DNA of 64,000 bases from assembly GCA_024280335.1 (NCBI GenBank), contig JAJRQI010000034.1, positions 235,060-299,059 of the forward strand, written 5' to 3'. This DNA is from Deltaproteobacteria bacterium. Lineage in GTDB: Bacteria; Desulfobacterota; Desulfuromonadia; Desulfuromonadales; Geopsychrobacteraceae. The position numbers and the translations under genes are program-made. Positions 27,892 to 37,561 of this stretch are shown here, piece by piece; the first letter of the stretch is position 1, and each line of letters opens with the position of its first letter. Below the pieces are notes generated by a model. That model saw nothing but the letters and a program-made list of their open reading frames with translations, was not told the origin of the DNA and searched no databases.

Positions 27892-29981
27892 CGTACTCTC
27901 CCGAGAGAGCGTTCACGCAAAATGGCCCAACGATCGCCCTTGTGTTGCAGATCAAACAGCTTACGGGTCCGGTCCGCATAGCGGTCACTCCGGTAGCTCT
28001 GCGTTACTTCCAGCTGCATTTTATCGTCACGCATCCGCACCATAGAAAAATTTTCCAGGCTGATTTCAATCGTCTTCGGCCGGGTCAAGCGCAGCTGACG
28101 ACTTTTCTCCCATTGCTGCCGACTCCGGCCGTTGGAAGGGACAAAACTGTCGGCATAAAAGGCAAGATACGTCTCAACATCCTGTGCCGACCAAGCTGCG
28201 GCCCAACGTTGCAGAAAGAGTTCAGCAGCCTCCGGTTCCGGCTTCAAAACGACCGTGGCGACCTCCTTCTGAAGCGCGGGTGGAACAGCGGCGGCCTGCG
28301 GGGTTGCGGGTTCACTCGACTCAGTTTGCGCGGCTTCTTCCACCGGCTGAACAACTTCACCTTGCTGTTCAGGGGCTGTCACTGCCGCAACCTCTGAATC
28401 GGCAGCAGTGCTTGCCACAGGTTCGCTTGACAACTTATCCAGCGGTAAAGGGAGTGGTCCGTCGGCAGCGAACATCTGTAAACTGACCGCCTGTCGACCC
28501 TTCTTCAACTGCAGGGCGCGCCCGTAGGAATCACGCGCCATTTCAGCATAAACGGTGCCAAGGTTTCGATAAACCATCGTATAGCTCTCGTCGGTCGCCA
28601 GGGCCTGCTCCAAACTCATCCGAGCCCGGTCCAGATTCCCCTGTGACGCATAAACAACGGCGAGGTTATTATAGGGCTGCGGATATCCGGGAAACTCTTC
28701 TATCAACGCGACAAAGGTCTGTTCGGCCGCGGCTGAATCGTCAGCTTGCAGTTGAAGCCGACCGGCCTCAAGCGCAGCGGCCAATTCAACCGGCACTCCT
28801 GCTCCGGCCGGCGATTGTCCCTTTTGGCTCGGTTCGTAAATGAGCAGATAGAGAACTGCTCCGATGGCAATCCCCATCAGGGTCAAAAGCAGGAACCTGC
28901 TCCAACCGGATTTTTGTTGATAGCGTCTTCGATTCATAACCTTTGAAACTTGTCCGTCCTGTCGATTGATTGCTGCCATTCGTGCCGAATCGGCCCGTTC
29001 ATTACCGCTGCCTTGGGCAGATAACTGCAGAGCAGCGGCGCGCTCCTTTAAACGTTTTTCAATACGTGCGGCAACATCTGATTCAACCATCAGTTGTTCG
29101 AGCCTGGAAGAATTCTCGGACGATGCGACCTTTTCACTACTTTCCGGCTCCTCAACCTCCTCAAGCGTCAGCTGAATCGGCGACTGCAGTTCGTCCAGCT
29201 CCGGCAGTGCCAACAGTCGATCCAGATTCTGCTTCAGTTCCTCTGCCGTTATTCGTTCGTCAGCCAGCGGCTGCAGCAAGGAGTGAATAACCGATTGACA
29301 AACTGCCAGAGGTTCAGGGAGAAGCGGGATCTCCCCCTGCAGATGCTGCATGGCGATGGCAAAGGGCTCATCACCGGTAAACGGCAATTTCCCGGCCAAC
29401 AAGTGGAAGATGACAATTCCCAAACTGTACAGATCGGACGCGGGCCCAAGTGCTTCCCCGCGGACCAGTTCAGGGCTGCTGTAGTTGGGATCGACACCGG
29501 AATTGAAGTCGAGTCGCACCAGGCTGCTGAGGGCAAAATCAGCCAAAACCGGGGTACCTCCCCCCAGAAAGATTGTCCCTGGAGAAATATTGCCATGCCA
29601 TAGTCCGGAGCTGTGGGCCAGACTGAGACATTCTGCAACCTGACGGACAACTTCCAACGCCTGGCGGACGTTAAAACCTGCTCCAAGTTTTTCCGCTAAG
29701 GGTTGTCCGACAGGGACCGGATAAAGAGCGTATACATGATCGTCGTTTGCAGCAGCCCGAAGTAAGGTACAGATATCTGGAAGCGACTGACCGAGCAAAG
29801 GTTCAGCAGCGGCGATATATTCATGTCGAGCTTTTTCGTCTGGAAACAGGCCGCTGTTAAACAGATGGATCCAGGCAAAACCGAATTCCGGAGATTCGAC
29901 CAGGCAGGTTTGATAACCCCGATTTTCTGCAAGCGGCTTGACAATCTGACAGTCAGCAATCGAACGGCCGCGCTCCAACAT
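27888..29981 (-). CDS. Predicted pseudokinase with TM helix, TPRs and C-terminal NTF2/Csd6-like domain
   Basis: 697 residues. Ser/Thr kinase-like fold at ~20-265; linker; one membrane helix (~363-382); TPRs (~401-495); Ala/Glu/Pro-rich linker; NTF2-like domain (~588-697). The C-lobe is clear (SSPELVRGE, ASDLYSLGIVIFHLLAGKLP), but catalysis-defining residues are lost: HRD reads HGN (129-131), the loop Asn is replaced (SPGTIF), DFG reads DFA, and no VAIK lysine is evident. That suggests a signal-binding scaffold, not an active kinase. GGGAG precedes the ATG. It heads the three-gene unit. Confidence 0.75.
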   Translation of the reverse strand: MLERGRSIADCQIVKPLAENRGYQTCLVESPEFGFAWIHLFNSGLFPDEKARHEYIAAAEPLLGQSLPDICTLLRAAANDDHVYALYPVPVGQPLAEKLGAGFNVRQALEVVRQVAECLSLAHSSGLWHGNISPGTIFLGGGTPVLADFALSSLVRLDFNSGVDPNYSSPELVRGEALGPASDLYSLGIVIFHLLAGKLPFTGDEPFAIAMQHLQGEIPLLPEPLAVCQSVIHSLLQPLADERITAEELKQNLDRLLALPELDELQSPIQLTLEEVEEPESSEKVASSENSSRLEQLMVESDVAARIEKRLKERAAALQLSAQGSGNERADSARMAAINRQDGQVSKVMNRRRYQQKSGWSRFLLLTLMGIAIGAVLYLLIYEPSQKGQSPAGAGVPVELAAALEAGRLQLQADDSAAAEQTFVALIEEFPGYPQPYNNLAVVYASQGNLDRARMSLEQALATDESYTMVYRNLGTVYAEMARDSYGRALQLKKGRQAVSLQMFAADGPLPLPLDKLSSEPVASTAADSEVAAVTAPEQQGEVVQPVEEAAQTESSEPATPQAAAVPPALQKEVATVVLKPEPEAAELFLQRWAAAWSAQDVETYLAFYADSFVPSNGRSRQQWEKSRQLRLTRPKTIEISLENFSMVRMRDDKMQLEVTQSYRSDRYADRTRKLFDLQHKGDRWAILRERSLGRVR

Positions 29982-30061
29982 TCAAGGACTCCCAGAGTAA
30001 AGTGTAGGCAGATCGTAAGAATCTATTAACTCTCCACTATACGATTATTTTCTACTGAACA

Positions 30062-31099
30062 CTAGGGGAAAAGTGGCACAATTCCCAATCCGAGCGATTC
30101 CGCAAAACCATAAAGCAGGTTCATATTCTGCACAGCCTGACCGGCAGCACCCTTCACCAGATTATCGATTGCAGAGACCAGAATCACCCGTCCGGTTCGC
30201 TGGTCACTAACCAGCCCGAGGTCACAGAAATTTGTCCCTTTGACGTAAGCAACATTGGGCAATTCATTCCCCGGCATCACCCGCACGAATGGTTCCTTGG
30301 CATAATACTCGCGATACAGATCGATCAGTTCAATACTGCTCTTTTTTTTCAGCAAGGTCGCGTAAATAGTCGACAGGATTCCCCGGTTGATCGGCAACAG
30401 ATGCGGAGTGAACGTCACTTTGACCGGGGCTCCGGACAGTGCGCTCAGGCTCTGTTCAATCTCCGGGGTATGACGATGGCTGGCGATGCCGTAAGCCTTG
30501 AACCCCTCATTGACCTCACAGTAGAGGCTTCCCTGCTTTGCGCCGCGACCGGCACCGGTGGCCCCCGACTTACTATCGATCACCAAAGAAGCGGGATCGA
30601 TCAAGCCCTTGGACAACAAGGGTGCCAAGCCCAGTGCAACGCTGGTCGGATAGCAACCGGGGTTTGCCACCAGGCGAGCCGCTGCGATCTGCTCACGGAA
30701 CAGTTCCGGCAAGCCGTAAACTGCCTCGCTCAGCAATTCAGGGCTGGTGTGTTCCTGATACCACTGCTCGTAAACGTCCTTATCCTTCAACCGATAGTCA
30801 GCAGACAGGTCGACCACCTTGCAGCCGGCAGCTAGAAAGTCGGGGACAACCGCCATCGCCGACTTGTGCGGCAAGGCAGTAAAGATCAAATCTGCCTGAG
30901 CGCTGATCGCCGGAACATCAAGCGGACTACAGACCAGCTCACAGAACCCGGCCAGTGACGGAAAAACCTGGCTGATCGGTAAGCCTTCATGCTGACGCGA
31001 GGTAACGCAGCTGATTTCCACCTCGGGGTGGCCGACCAGCAAGCGAAGCAACTCTACGCCGGTATAACCGCTGGCACCGACTACCGCAACCTTGATCAT
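30062..31099 (-). CDS. argC: N-acetyl-gamma-glutamyl-phosphate reductase
   Basis: 345 residues. It reduces N-acetylglutamyl phosphate to the semialdehyde in arginine synthesis. Rossmann motif [16 protein letters not shown] at the N-terminus; catalytic Cys in [10 protein letters not shown]; later [17 protein letters not shown] and [18 protein letters not shown] lies upstream of the ATG. It follows the rpsI terminator, so it is probably a separate transcript. No other arg genes are in the window. Confidence 0.96.
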   Translation of the reverse strand: MIKVAVVGASGYTGVELLRLLVGHPEVEISCVTSRQHEGLPISQVFPSLAGFCELVCSPLDVPAISAQADLIFTALPHKSAMAVVPDFLAAGCKVVDLSADYRLKDKDVYEQWYQEHTSPELLSEAVYGLPELFREQIAAARLVANPGCYPTSVALGLAPLLSKGLIDPASLVIDSKSGATGAGRGAKQGSLYCEVNEGFKAYGIASHRHTPEIEQSLSALSGAPVKVTFTPHLLPINRGILSTIYATLLKKKSSIELIDLYREYYAKEPFVRVMPGNELPNVAYVKGTNFCDLGLVSDQRTGRVILVSAIDNLVKGAAGQAVQNMNLLYGFAESLGLGIVPLFP

Positions 31100-31199
31100 A
31101 ACTATCCTCGTCAGTTCTCTGTCTTTCGGGACGGGGGAACAATTTCAGCATCATACATTTCACGACTTCCATTGTCGATGATTGCCCTTCCAAAAAACT

Positions 31200-31238
31200 G
31201 AAAAAAAAGAGGGAAACCCGACAGGGCTTCCCTCTTTG
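31200..31238 (-). terminator. Intrinsic terminator after rpsI
   Basis: On the minus strand AAAGAGGGAAGCCC, loop TGTC, GGGTTTCCCTCTTT, then an unbroken T-run. It lies 36 nt after the rpsI stop and separates the ribosomal pair from argC. Confidence 0.85.
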
Positions 31239-31274
31239 ATCGATCGATGTGACTGCATTGCAGTCGTAAGCGGA

Positions 31275-31667
31275 TTAACGCTTGGAGAACTGGAAGCTTG
31301 CTCGCGCACCTTTGCGGCCGTATTTTTTCCGTTCTTTAATGCGGCTGTCGCGGGTAATAAAACCGGCATTTTTCAGCACTCCACGCAGGGCCGGATCGAC
31401 CTCAAGTAGAGCCTTGGTGATACCGTGCTTGATTGCACCAGCCTGTCCGGAAGCTCCGCCGCCACAGACATTGACAGAGATATCGAACTTACCGATATTA
31501 TCGGTCAGCTCCAACGGTTGACGAACCACCATCTTGGAAGTATCGCGACCGAAGAACTCATCGATACTGCGCTTGTTAATGGTGATCTCACCGCTGCCGG
31601 GTTTCATCCAGATCCGGGCAATCGAGGTCTTTCTTTTACCAGTTGCGTAATATTTCTGCTCAGCCAT
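31275..31667 (-). CDS. rpsI: 30S ribosomal protein S9
   Basis: 130 residues. The N-terminal [30 protein letters not shown] and the basic tail [17 protein letters not shown] are diagnostic; the C-terminal Lys/Arg tail reaches the decoding site. It starts 11 nt after the rplM stop, the standard L13-S9 pair. Confidence 0.98.
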   Translation of the reverse strand: MAEQKYYATGKRKTSIARIWMKPGSGEITINKRSIDEFFGRDTSKMVVRQPLELTDNIGKFDISVNVCGGGASGQAGAIKHGITKALLEVDPALRGVLKNAGFITRDSRIKERKKYGRKGARASFQFSKR

Positions 31668-31678
31668 CTAGCTATCTC

Positions 31679-32107
31679 CTAAATCGTCATTTCTTTAGGT
31701 TGCTGGGCGGCATGAGGATGTTCGCCACCGGCGTAGACCTTAAGTTTCGTAAACATCTTGCGGCCCAACTTATTCTTGGGCAACATCCCTTTCACTGCAG
31801 CCTGAACCAACATTTCCGGTTTCTTGAGCAACAGTTTCTCGGCGGTGATCTCGCGGATACCACCGGGATAACCGGAGTGATGGTAGTATTTCTTATCCGC
31901 CAGCTTATTACCGGTCAATTTAATTTTGTCGGCATTCAGCACAACAACAAAATCACCGGTATCGACACTCGGGGTATAAATCGGCTTATGCTTGCCACGT
32001 AGAATTCGGGCAATTTCAGTCGCAGCACGACCAAGGACAACATCCTCAAGATCCACGACAAACCAGCTTCTTTCGATATCTTGCTCTTTAGCGACCTGAG
32101 TACTCAT
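31679..32107 (-). CDS. rplM: 50S ribosomal protein L13
   Basis: 142 residues. Blocks [47 protein letters not shown] and [20 protein letters not shown] are L13 signatures. It is first gene of the rplM-rpsI unit with a good promoter upstream. Confidence 0.98.
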   Translation of the reverse strand: MSTQVAKEQDIERSWFVVDLEDVVLGRAATEIARILRGKHKPIYTPSVDTGDFVVVLNADKIKLTGNKLADKKYYHHSGYPGGIREITAEKLLLKKPEMLVQAAVKGMLPKNKLGRKMFTKLKVYAGGEHPHAAQQPKEMTI

Positions 32108-32162
32108 CGCGTTCCTCTCCAGATTTCACACTCTTAGGGTTGGGGGGACTCACAAAGCGAAG

Positions 32163-32191
32163 AATCTAGCCGAATAACCTATAGCTGTCAA
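32163..32191 (-). promoter_or_regulatory. rplM-rpsI promoter
   Basis: Minus strand: TTGACA (32191-32186), 17-nt spacer, TAGATT (32168-32163). Consensus -35 and spacing with a 4/6 -10, 56 nt before the rplM ATG. Confidence 0.6.
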
Positions 32192-32251
32192 GGGAATTCG
32201 TGTCGACCTTTTCCACTATTTCTACAGCAGCTCGTGCCGCAGAAAGGTTAC

Positions 32252-32986
32252 TCAATAATAGACCTTGACCAAGCATAAACCCTGCGGCGGAGCAGTCAAT
32301 GCCGGGGATACTTCAGCATGACCTGAAAGCAGTGCCGAAATATCGCTAAGCGGCCGTTTTCCACGACCGATTTCGATCAGGGTGCCGACCATCATCCGCA
32401 CCATATTCTTCAAAAAACCGGAACCGCAAATATCTATCAGCAGCAGGTTGCCAGTTTCGTTCACTTCAATAGAAAAGATCCGGCGGCGAGTGGTTTCAGC
32501 GGCGCAACCGCTGGTACGAAAAGCAGCAAAATCATGCTCTCCGAGCAACAGCCCGGCGGCCTGCCGAATGGCCTGCAGATCTAGTATTTGACGCACCTGC
32601 CAGCTGGTCTGTCTTTGCAGCGGTGAACGGACCGCTGAACGCAGGATACTATAGCGGTAACACTTTCCTGTCGCCGAAAAACGAGCATGGAAATCATCGG
32701 CAACAGCTTCAGCGCAGCGCACGACGATATCATCCGGCAAAAAACGGTTCAAACCCTCCCGCCAGGCCGACTGCGGCAGATCCCGCGCTGTCTCCAAATG
32801 ACAAACCATACCGAAGGCGTGAACGCCGGCATCGGTACGCCCGGAGGAATAGACCCGGACAAATTCACCGAGTAATTTCTGCAGTGCTTCCTCAACGCGC
32901 TGCTGAATCGAAATCCCGTTCGGCTGCAACTGCCAACCGACATAGGCCGTGCCGTCATATTCAATCGTCAATTTAATTTTTGCCAT
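32252..32986 (-). CDS. truA: tRNA pseudouridine(38-40) synthase
   Basis: 244 residues. It modifies U38-U40 in the anticodon arm. IEYDGTAYVGWQLQPNG at the N-terminus, catalytic Asp in SSGRTDAGVHAFG, the GKCYRYSI block, and GSGFLKNMVRMMVGTLIEIG are all present. The start abuts the ecfT-like gene stop with no gap. Confidence 0.97.
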   Translation of the reverse strand: MAKIKLTIEYDGTAYVGWQLQPNGISIQQRVEEALQKLLGEFVRVYSSGRTDAGVHAFGMVCHLETARDLPQSAWREGLNRFLPDDIVVRCAEAVADDFHARFSATGKCYRYSILRSAVRSPLQRQTSWQVRQILDLQAIRQAAGLLLGEHDFAAFRTSGCAAETTRRRIFSIEVNETGNLLLIDICGSGFLKNMVRMMVGTLIEIGRGKRPLSDISALLSGHAEVSPALTAPPQGLCLVKVYY

Positions 32987-33757
32987 TCAAATCATCCAGA
33001 GCAGCAACAGAACCAGCAAACCGGCAGCAAACAACCATAAATCTCTGCGTTGCAAACCTTTTTTCCTGAAAAAGCGCTCGATGCCGAACGATTCCTTACC
33101 TGAGACGATCTCGGCAGCCAACTGGTCGGCTCGCTCCACCAAGCGAAACAGCAGTGGTCCTATCATGTCGGCCGCCCCCCTGATCCGCAGCAGCAAACCT
33201 TTTTCTCGCGGCAACCGCTGCTTTTTCAAATCAGCGACTTCGGCTTGAATCAGCGGGAAAAAGTGCAACACCAGCAGCAGCAACTCAGCGGCCTCCCGAA
33301 CCGGCACCCGCAAGCGCTGCAGCGGCGATAACAAACGAGAGAAGGCCCACGCCAGCACTTCCGGACGGGTCGTCCAGGCGAGCAGCAAAGAGAGAAAGAT
33401 GGCCAGCAACAGTTGACTGTCGATCAACAACCCGCGCAGCAGGCCGTCGTAGGACAGCCAACGACTACCGAACAGGGTTCGTCCGGGAGTCAAAAAGAGA
33501 TGTAAAAGCAGCGCAAACAGCAGTAACCAACGCATCAGCTTAAAGACCTTCAAACTGTCACGCAAGCCACCTCGACAAAAGCTGGCCGCAGAAATCCAGA
33601 ACAGAAAGATCAATAACAGACGCAGGGGTGATGTCGCAGAGAAAAGACAGGCAACCAGGCCGAGCATCAAGAGTAACTTCAAACGCGGATCAAAGCGATG
33701 CAGCCAGCTGTTGCCGCCGCGATAGATTCCGTGACTGAAAGTTCCTGCTGTCTGCAT
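32987..33757 (-). CDS. EcfT-like transmembrane component of an energy-coupling factor transporter
   Basis: 256 residues, strongly hydrophobic with five to six predicted helices (for example LKLLLMLGLVACLFSATSPL, LLLFALLLHLFLTPG). The N-terminal segment WLHRFDPRLKLLLML and the cytoplasmic loop with AAELLLLVLHFFPLIQAEVADLKKQ-type sequence (shown in part) fit the CbiQ/EcfT family, which joins the ATPases to a substrate-binding S unit in vitamin or metal uptake. No EcfA or S component is visible in the window. Its link to truA is also seen in Firmicutes, where ecfA genes accompany it. Confidence 0.8.
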   Translation of the reverse strand: MQTAGTFSHGIYRGGNSWLHRFDPRLKLLLMLGLVACLFSATSPLRLLLIFLFWISAASFCRGGLRDSLKVFKLMRWLLLFALLLHLFLTPGRTLFGSRWLSYDGLLRGLLIDSQLLLAIFLSLLLAWTTRPEVLAWAFSRLLSPLQRLRVPVREAAELLLLVLHFFPLIQAEVADLKKQRLPREKGLLLRIRGAADMIGPLLFRLVERADQLAAEIVSGKESFGIERFFRKKGLQRRDLWLFAAGLLVLLLLWMI

Positions 33758-33875
33758 AAAAACTAACCGGGGACTGAAATCAGCCCCCGGCCCTACAGTG
33801 AATCAGGTGTTGGGCAGCCAGGTTGCCGCCAGCTGATATTTGCAACAACGGTAACGCAGAGACCGCCACAACGAG

Positions 33876-34964
33876 TTACAAACGTGCGATGATCGCGTCG
33901 CCGATCTCGACCGTATTGACCTTCTTCTCTCCTGCTGTCCCCTGATAGATATCACCGGTCCGATAACCATCGTTCAGGGTTTTCTCAACCGCAGCATCTA
34001 AGGCATCGGCAGCCTCAACCATACCGAAAGAGTAGCGCAGCATCATCGATGCCGAAAGAATCTGGGCGATCGGATTGGCAATCCCCTGACCGGCGATATC
34101 AGGCGCGCTGCCTCCGGAAGGCTCATACATGCCGAAAGTACCTTCGGCCAGAGAAGCACTCGGCAGCATCCCCAAAGAGCCGGTCAGCATCGCCGCTTCA
34201 TCGGAGATGATATCACCGAACATGTTGCCGCAGAGCATGACATCGAACTGCTTCGGCCACTTGACCAGCTGCATGGCAGCGTTATCGACGTACATGTGCG
34301 AAAGTTCGATATCCGGGTACTGCTTGGCGACCCGCTCGACCGTTTCGCGCCAGACAATTGAGGTCGACAGGACGTTGGCCTTATCGATGGAGCAGACCTT
34401 TTTGCCGCGCTTGCGAGCGGCTTCAAAGGCCACATGACTGATCCTTTCAACCTCGCCGGCGGAATACTTCATGGTATCAAAACCGGTCCGTTCGGCCCCC
34501 TCGCCTTCGATCCCTTTCGGCTGCGCAAAATAGATACCGCCGGTCAGTTCACGTACCACCAGCAGATCAAAACCACCTTCGATGACACTCTCTTTCAAAC
34601 TCGAAGCACCGATGAGGGCCGGAAAGATGATCGCCGGGCGCAGGTTACAGAACAGACCGAAAATTTTGCGCAACGGCAGCAGCGCACCGCGCTCCGGCTG
34701 CTCATCCGGCGGCAGACTTTCCCACTTGGGACCGCCGACGCTGCCGAACAGGATGGCATCAGAGGATTTGCAGATCGCAACAGTGCTGTCGGGTAACGCC
34801 CGGCCTTCCTTGTCGATACCAGCACCACCGACGTTCGCCAGCGTGCGCTCGAAGACTACATTATATTTCTTCTCGATGGCGTCCAGCACCTTCAGTGCCT
34901 CCGCCATAACCTCCGGCCCGATACCGTCACCGGGCAGTACTGCAACTTTAAATGTCGACGCCAT
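33876..34964 (-). CDS. leuB: 3-isopropylmalate dehydrogenase
   Basis: 362 residues from [25 protein letters not shown] eight nt upstream decides the ATG at 34964 over a longer frame to 34991. It oxidises 3-isopropylmalate in leucine synthesis. [10 protein letters not shown], the substrate Arg residues, [20 protein letters not shown] and [18 protein letters not shown] are family motifs. It is about 6 kb from leuC/leuD with unrelated genes between, so the leu genes are not one operon. Confidence 0.96.
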   Translation of the reverse strand: MASTFKVAVLPGDGIGPEVMAEALKVLDAIEKKYNVVFERTLANVGGAGIDKEGRALPDSTVAICKSSDAILFGSVGGPKWESLPPDEQPERGALLPLRKIFGLFCNLRPAIIFPALIGASSLKESVIEGGFDLLVVRELTGGIYFAQPKGIEGEGAERTGFDTMKYSAGEVERISHVAFEAARKRGKKVCSIDKANVLSTSIVWRETVERVAKQYPDIELSHMYVDNAAMQLVKWPKQFDVMLCGNMFGDIISDEAAMLTGSLGMLPSASLAEGTFGMYEPSGGSAPDIAGQGIANPIAQILSASMMLRYSFGMVEAADALDAAVEKTLNDGYRTGDIYQGTAGEKKVNTVEIGDAIIARL

Positions 34965-35083
34965 GTTAATTACTCCTGAAAATGATTTCAAACCCCCGGA
35001 AAATCGTGGGTGATAAAGCGGCTAGGACTATAGGAAGGGGTCGTTTTTTTGTCAAATCTTTTTCGACGACCGGTGCGGCAGGG

Positions 35084-37561
35084 TTATGAACGGCGCAACA
35101 ACCGAGCCACCGCCTGACTCAACCGTTCGATGCTCGCCGGTTTTTTCAGGATTTCCGCATCTTTCGGCAGAGCCTTGCGATCCTCGACCTTTTCTGCATA
35201 ACCGGATATAAACAGTAATGGCAGCTGTGGGTTAACTTTCCTCATCAGCTGCCCAGCCGCCACCCCGTCCAGATTCGGCATCACGATATCACTGATAACC
35301 AGGGCAACCTGCGGCTGGTGCTGAAAAGTCTCGACCGCTTGCTGTCCATCGGCAACCGCCAGGACCCGATATCCCAACTGAATCAGGACATCCTTGTGAG
35401 AATCACGAACAAATGCATCATCATCAGCCAGAATCAGCAATTCACCCTGTCCGTAAACCAGACCTTCTTCCTCTGCGGGCGATCCGGGAACAGCCTGCTG
35501 CACCCAAGGCAGAAACACCCGCACAATGGTTCCCTGATTGAGATTGCTGACAATTTCAATCGCACCCTGCTGGCGCTTAATGGCGCCATAAACCATAGCC
35601 AGCCCGAGGCCTGTGCCCTTATTCACCTGTTTAGTGGTGAAAAAGGGTTCGAATATTTTCGTCTGAATCTCCGGAGAAATTCCGCAGCCATTATCGATGA
35701 CAGAGATACAGACAAGGTGACTCTGACTGAGGGTCTGGTGCTTTGCCAGAAAAACCTCGTCGGCCTCAAACTCCTCAATGGAAATCCCGATGGTCGGATT
35801 GGCACAGCCGGATAAAGCATCCCGCGCATTGGTCAGCAGGTTGACCATGATCTGCTGAAACTGGGTCAAGTCGGTCAGGACAGTAAGCTCTTCGTCCACA
35901 TCGCCAAGTTCAAAGCAGATGTTTTCCGGGATTAAAACCTGATACATCTTGCCGAATTCGGCAAAAAAAGATTTAAGTTTCAACGGTGTAATCGCAACGG
36001 CATCTTTGCGGGCGAAGATCAGCAACTGGCTGACCATGCCGGCGGCAGCTTGACACATCTGCTGGATCGATTTGAGTCGCTCCTGTTGTGTCCCGGGTGC
36101 AGTCTTTTTCAGCAGCAGAAAAACATTCCCCATAACCCCCGCCAGAAAATTATTGAAATCGTGTGCAATCCCCCCGACCAGGGTACCGACGGCTTCCATT
36201 TTTTGTGCCTGGACAAACTGCTCCTCGAGGCGCCTGAGTTCACGCAGATCCCGATCGATACAGAAAATGTTTTCAACCTCGCCAAGCTGGTTTTTCGGTG
36301 CGACAATCGTTTGCAGAGTGGGAATAATCTCATTATCGGCAGACAGCAGCTGGCTCTCGCCGATCCAGATCCCCTTTTCAATCGCCTCCAGAATCTTCTC
36401 CTGATGACGAAACAACACACTTGTTACCGGCAGCAGCTCAGCTATATTGAGCGAAACTTCTGCTTCAGCACCGATATTGTAAATGTTTTTTGCCGCCCGA
36501 TTCAGATACTGCACCTGCCCTTCCGGAGAGGTCATGCAGACAACATCCGGCATAGTATCGAGCAATAGATCGAACTTCTGCTGAAGCTGTTCAACTTCGA
36601 TCTGACGGGACAGGTCCCTGACCAGAGCAAGGTAATAGGACTCATTCCCCAACTTAACCCGACTGACATTAACTTCGACCGGGATCTTGTGCCCATCCTT
36701 ATGTCGATGATACGAGCGCACCTGCTGATAGTTGTCAGAGTTAAACCCTTCCAGAAAAACCTTAAGGGTTTCCTGTTCGAAGCCCGCATTCAGATCGCCA
36801 ATCCGCATCTGCAGCAGTTCAGCCTTGCTGTAGCCGAGCGTTTCACAAGCGCGCTGGTTGACCTGTAAAAAACGACCCTGCTCATCGTGCAGGAAAAAAC
36901 CCTCGAAGGCCTGCTCAATCACCCGGCGAAAAAGCTCGTCACTTTTTTTCAGGGCTCGGCCCCGCTCCGACAATTCCTGACCCAGTGCAGCATTGGCCGC
37001 GAGGTATTTCTGCAACAAAAGGCGGTTGGAAACATTCATTATCAGAATATCCAACGCACGACAGAATAAGCTGCGGCATTGAGTAAATGCAGCGGTATCA
37101 TCGCTAGCGACAGCCAGCAGCAAAAAACCTGAACCGTAGATCTCTACCGCAAAAGGGAGCAGTAAAATTTCTGTAATGTACGAAAAATCCGGACCAAGGA
37201 CGGCTGGACAGTCAGGGCCGGAAATTTCCAGAAGACCATCCGCAGCTTTTTTTATGCCGGCAGGCAGCTGAAAAATGTGACCGTCAATATTCCGGTCAGC
37301 ACGTCCATCGTAGGAACTTTCTATCAGCCAACGGGAGCCTTGAGCACGACATATCGCGGACAGGTCCAGCCCTTTAAGCAGGACTATTTTTTCCAGAACC
37401 GCTGCAAACATCGCATCGATATCGGTTTCGGCACTGACCACTTCCGAAATCAATCCGAGCAGAAGAAAATCCTCGGAGCGCTCGACCAGCATCGAGTTCT
37501 CCTGCTCCAGAACCTGCAGGCGCGCCTGCAACTCTGCGGTTTCCTGCTCAGCGCTGCTCAT
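35084..37561 (-). CDS. PAS-containing hybrid histidine kinase with receiver domain
   Basis: 825 residues from MSSAEQETAELQAR. An N-terminal coiled coil is followed by a GAF-like region, two PAS domains (about 205-440), HisKA (phospho-acceptor in GIAHDFNNFLAGVMGN), HATPase_c (SVIDNGCGISPEIQTKIFEP, GTGLGLAMVYG) and a C-terminal receiver (LILADDDAFVRD, phospho-Asp in VISDIVMPNLDG). No membrane helix is evident, so it is cytoplasmic. AGGAG four nt upstream supports the ATG at 37561, which overlaps the hydrolase gene stop by 14 nt. Signal and partner are unknown. Confidence 0.88.
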   Translation of the reverse strand: MSSAEQETAELQARLQVLEQENSMLVERSEDFLLLGLISEVVSAETDIDAMFAAVLEKIVLLKGLDLSAICRAQGSRWLIESSYDGRADRNIDGHIFQLPAGIKKAADGLLEISGPDCPAVLGPDFSYITEILLLPFAVEIYGSGFLLLAVASDDTAAFTQCRSLFCRALDILIMNVSNRLLLQKYLAANAALGQELSERGRALKKSDELFRRVIEQAFEGFFLHDEQGRFLQVNQRACETLGYSKAELLQMRIGDLNAGFEQETLKVFLEGFNSDNYQQVRSYHRHKDGHKIPVEVNVSRVKLGNESYYLALVRDLSRQIEVEQLQQKFDLLLDTMPDVVCMTSPEGQVQYLNRAAKNIYNIGAEAEVSLNIAELLPVTSVLFRHQEKILEAIEKGIWIGESQLLSADNEIIPTLQTIVAPKNQLGEVENIFCIDRDLRELRRLEEQFVQAQKMEAVGTLVGGIAHDFNNFLAGVMGNVFLLLKKTAPGTQQERLKSIQQMCQAAAGMVSQLLIFARKDAVAITPLKLKSFFAEFGKMYQVLIPENICFELGDVDEELTVLTDLTQFQQIMVNLLTNARDALSGCANPTIGISIEEFEADEVFLAKHQTLSQSHLVCISVIDNGCGISPEIQTKIFEPFFTTKQVNKGTGLGLAMVYGAIKRQQGAIEIVSNLNQGTIVRVFLPWVQQAVPGSPAEEEGLVYGQGELLILADDDAFVRDSHKDVLIQLGYRVLAVADGQQAVETFQHQPQVALVISDIVMPNLDGVAAGQLMRKVNPQLPLLFISGYAEKVEDRKALPKDAEILKKPASIERLSQAVARLLRRS

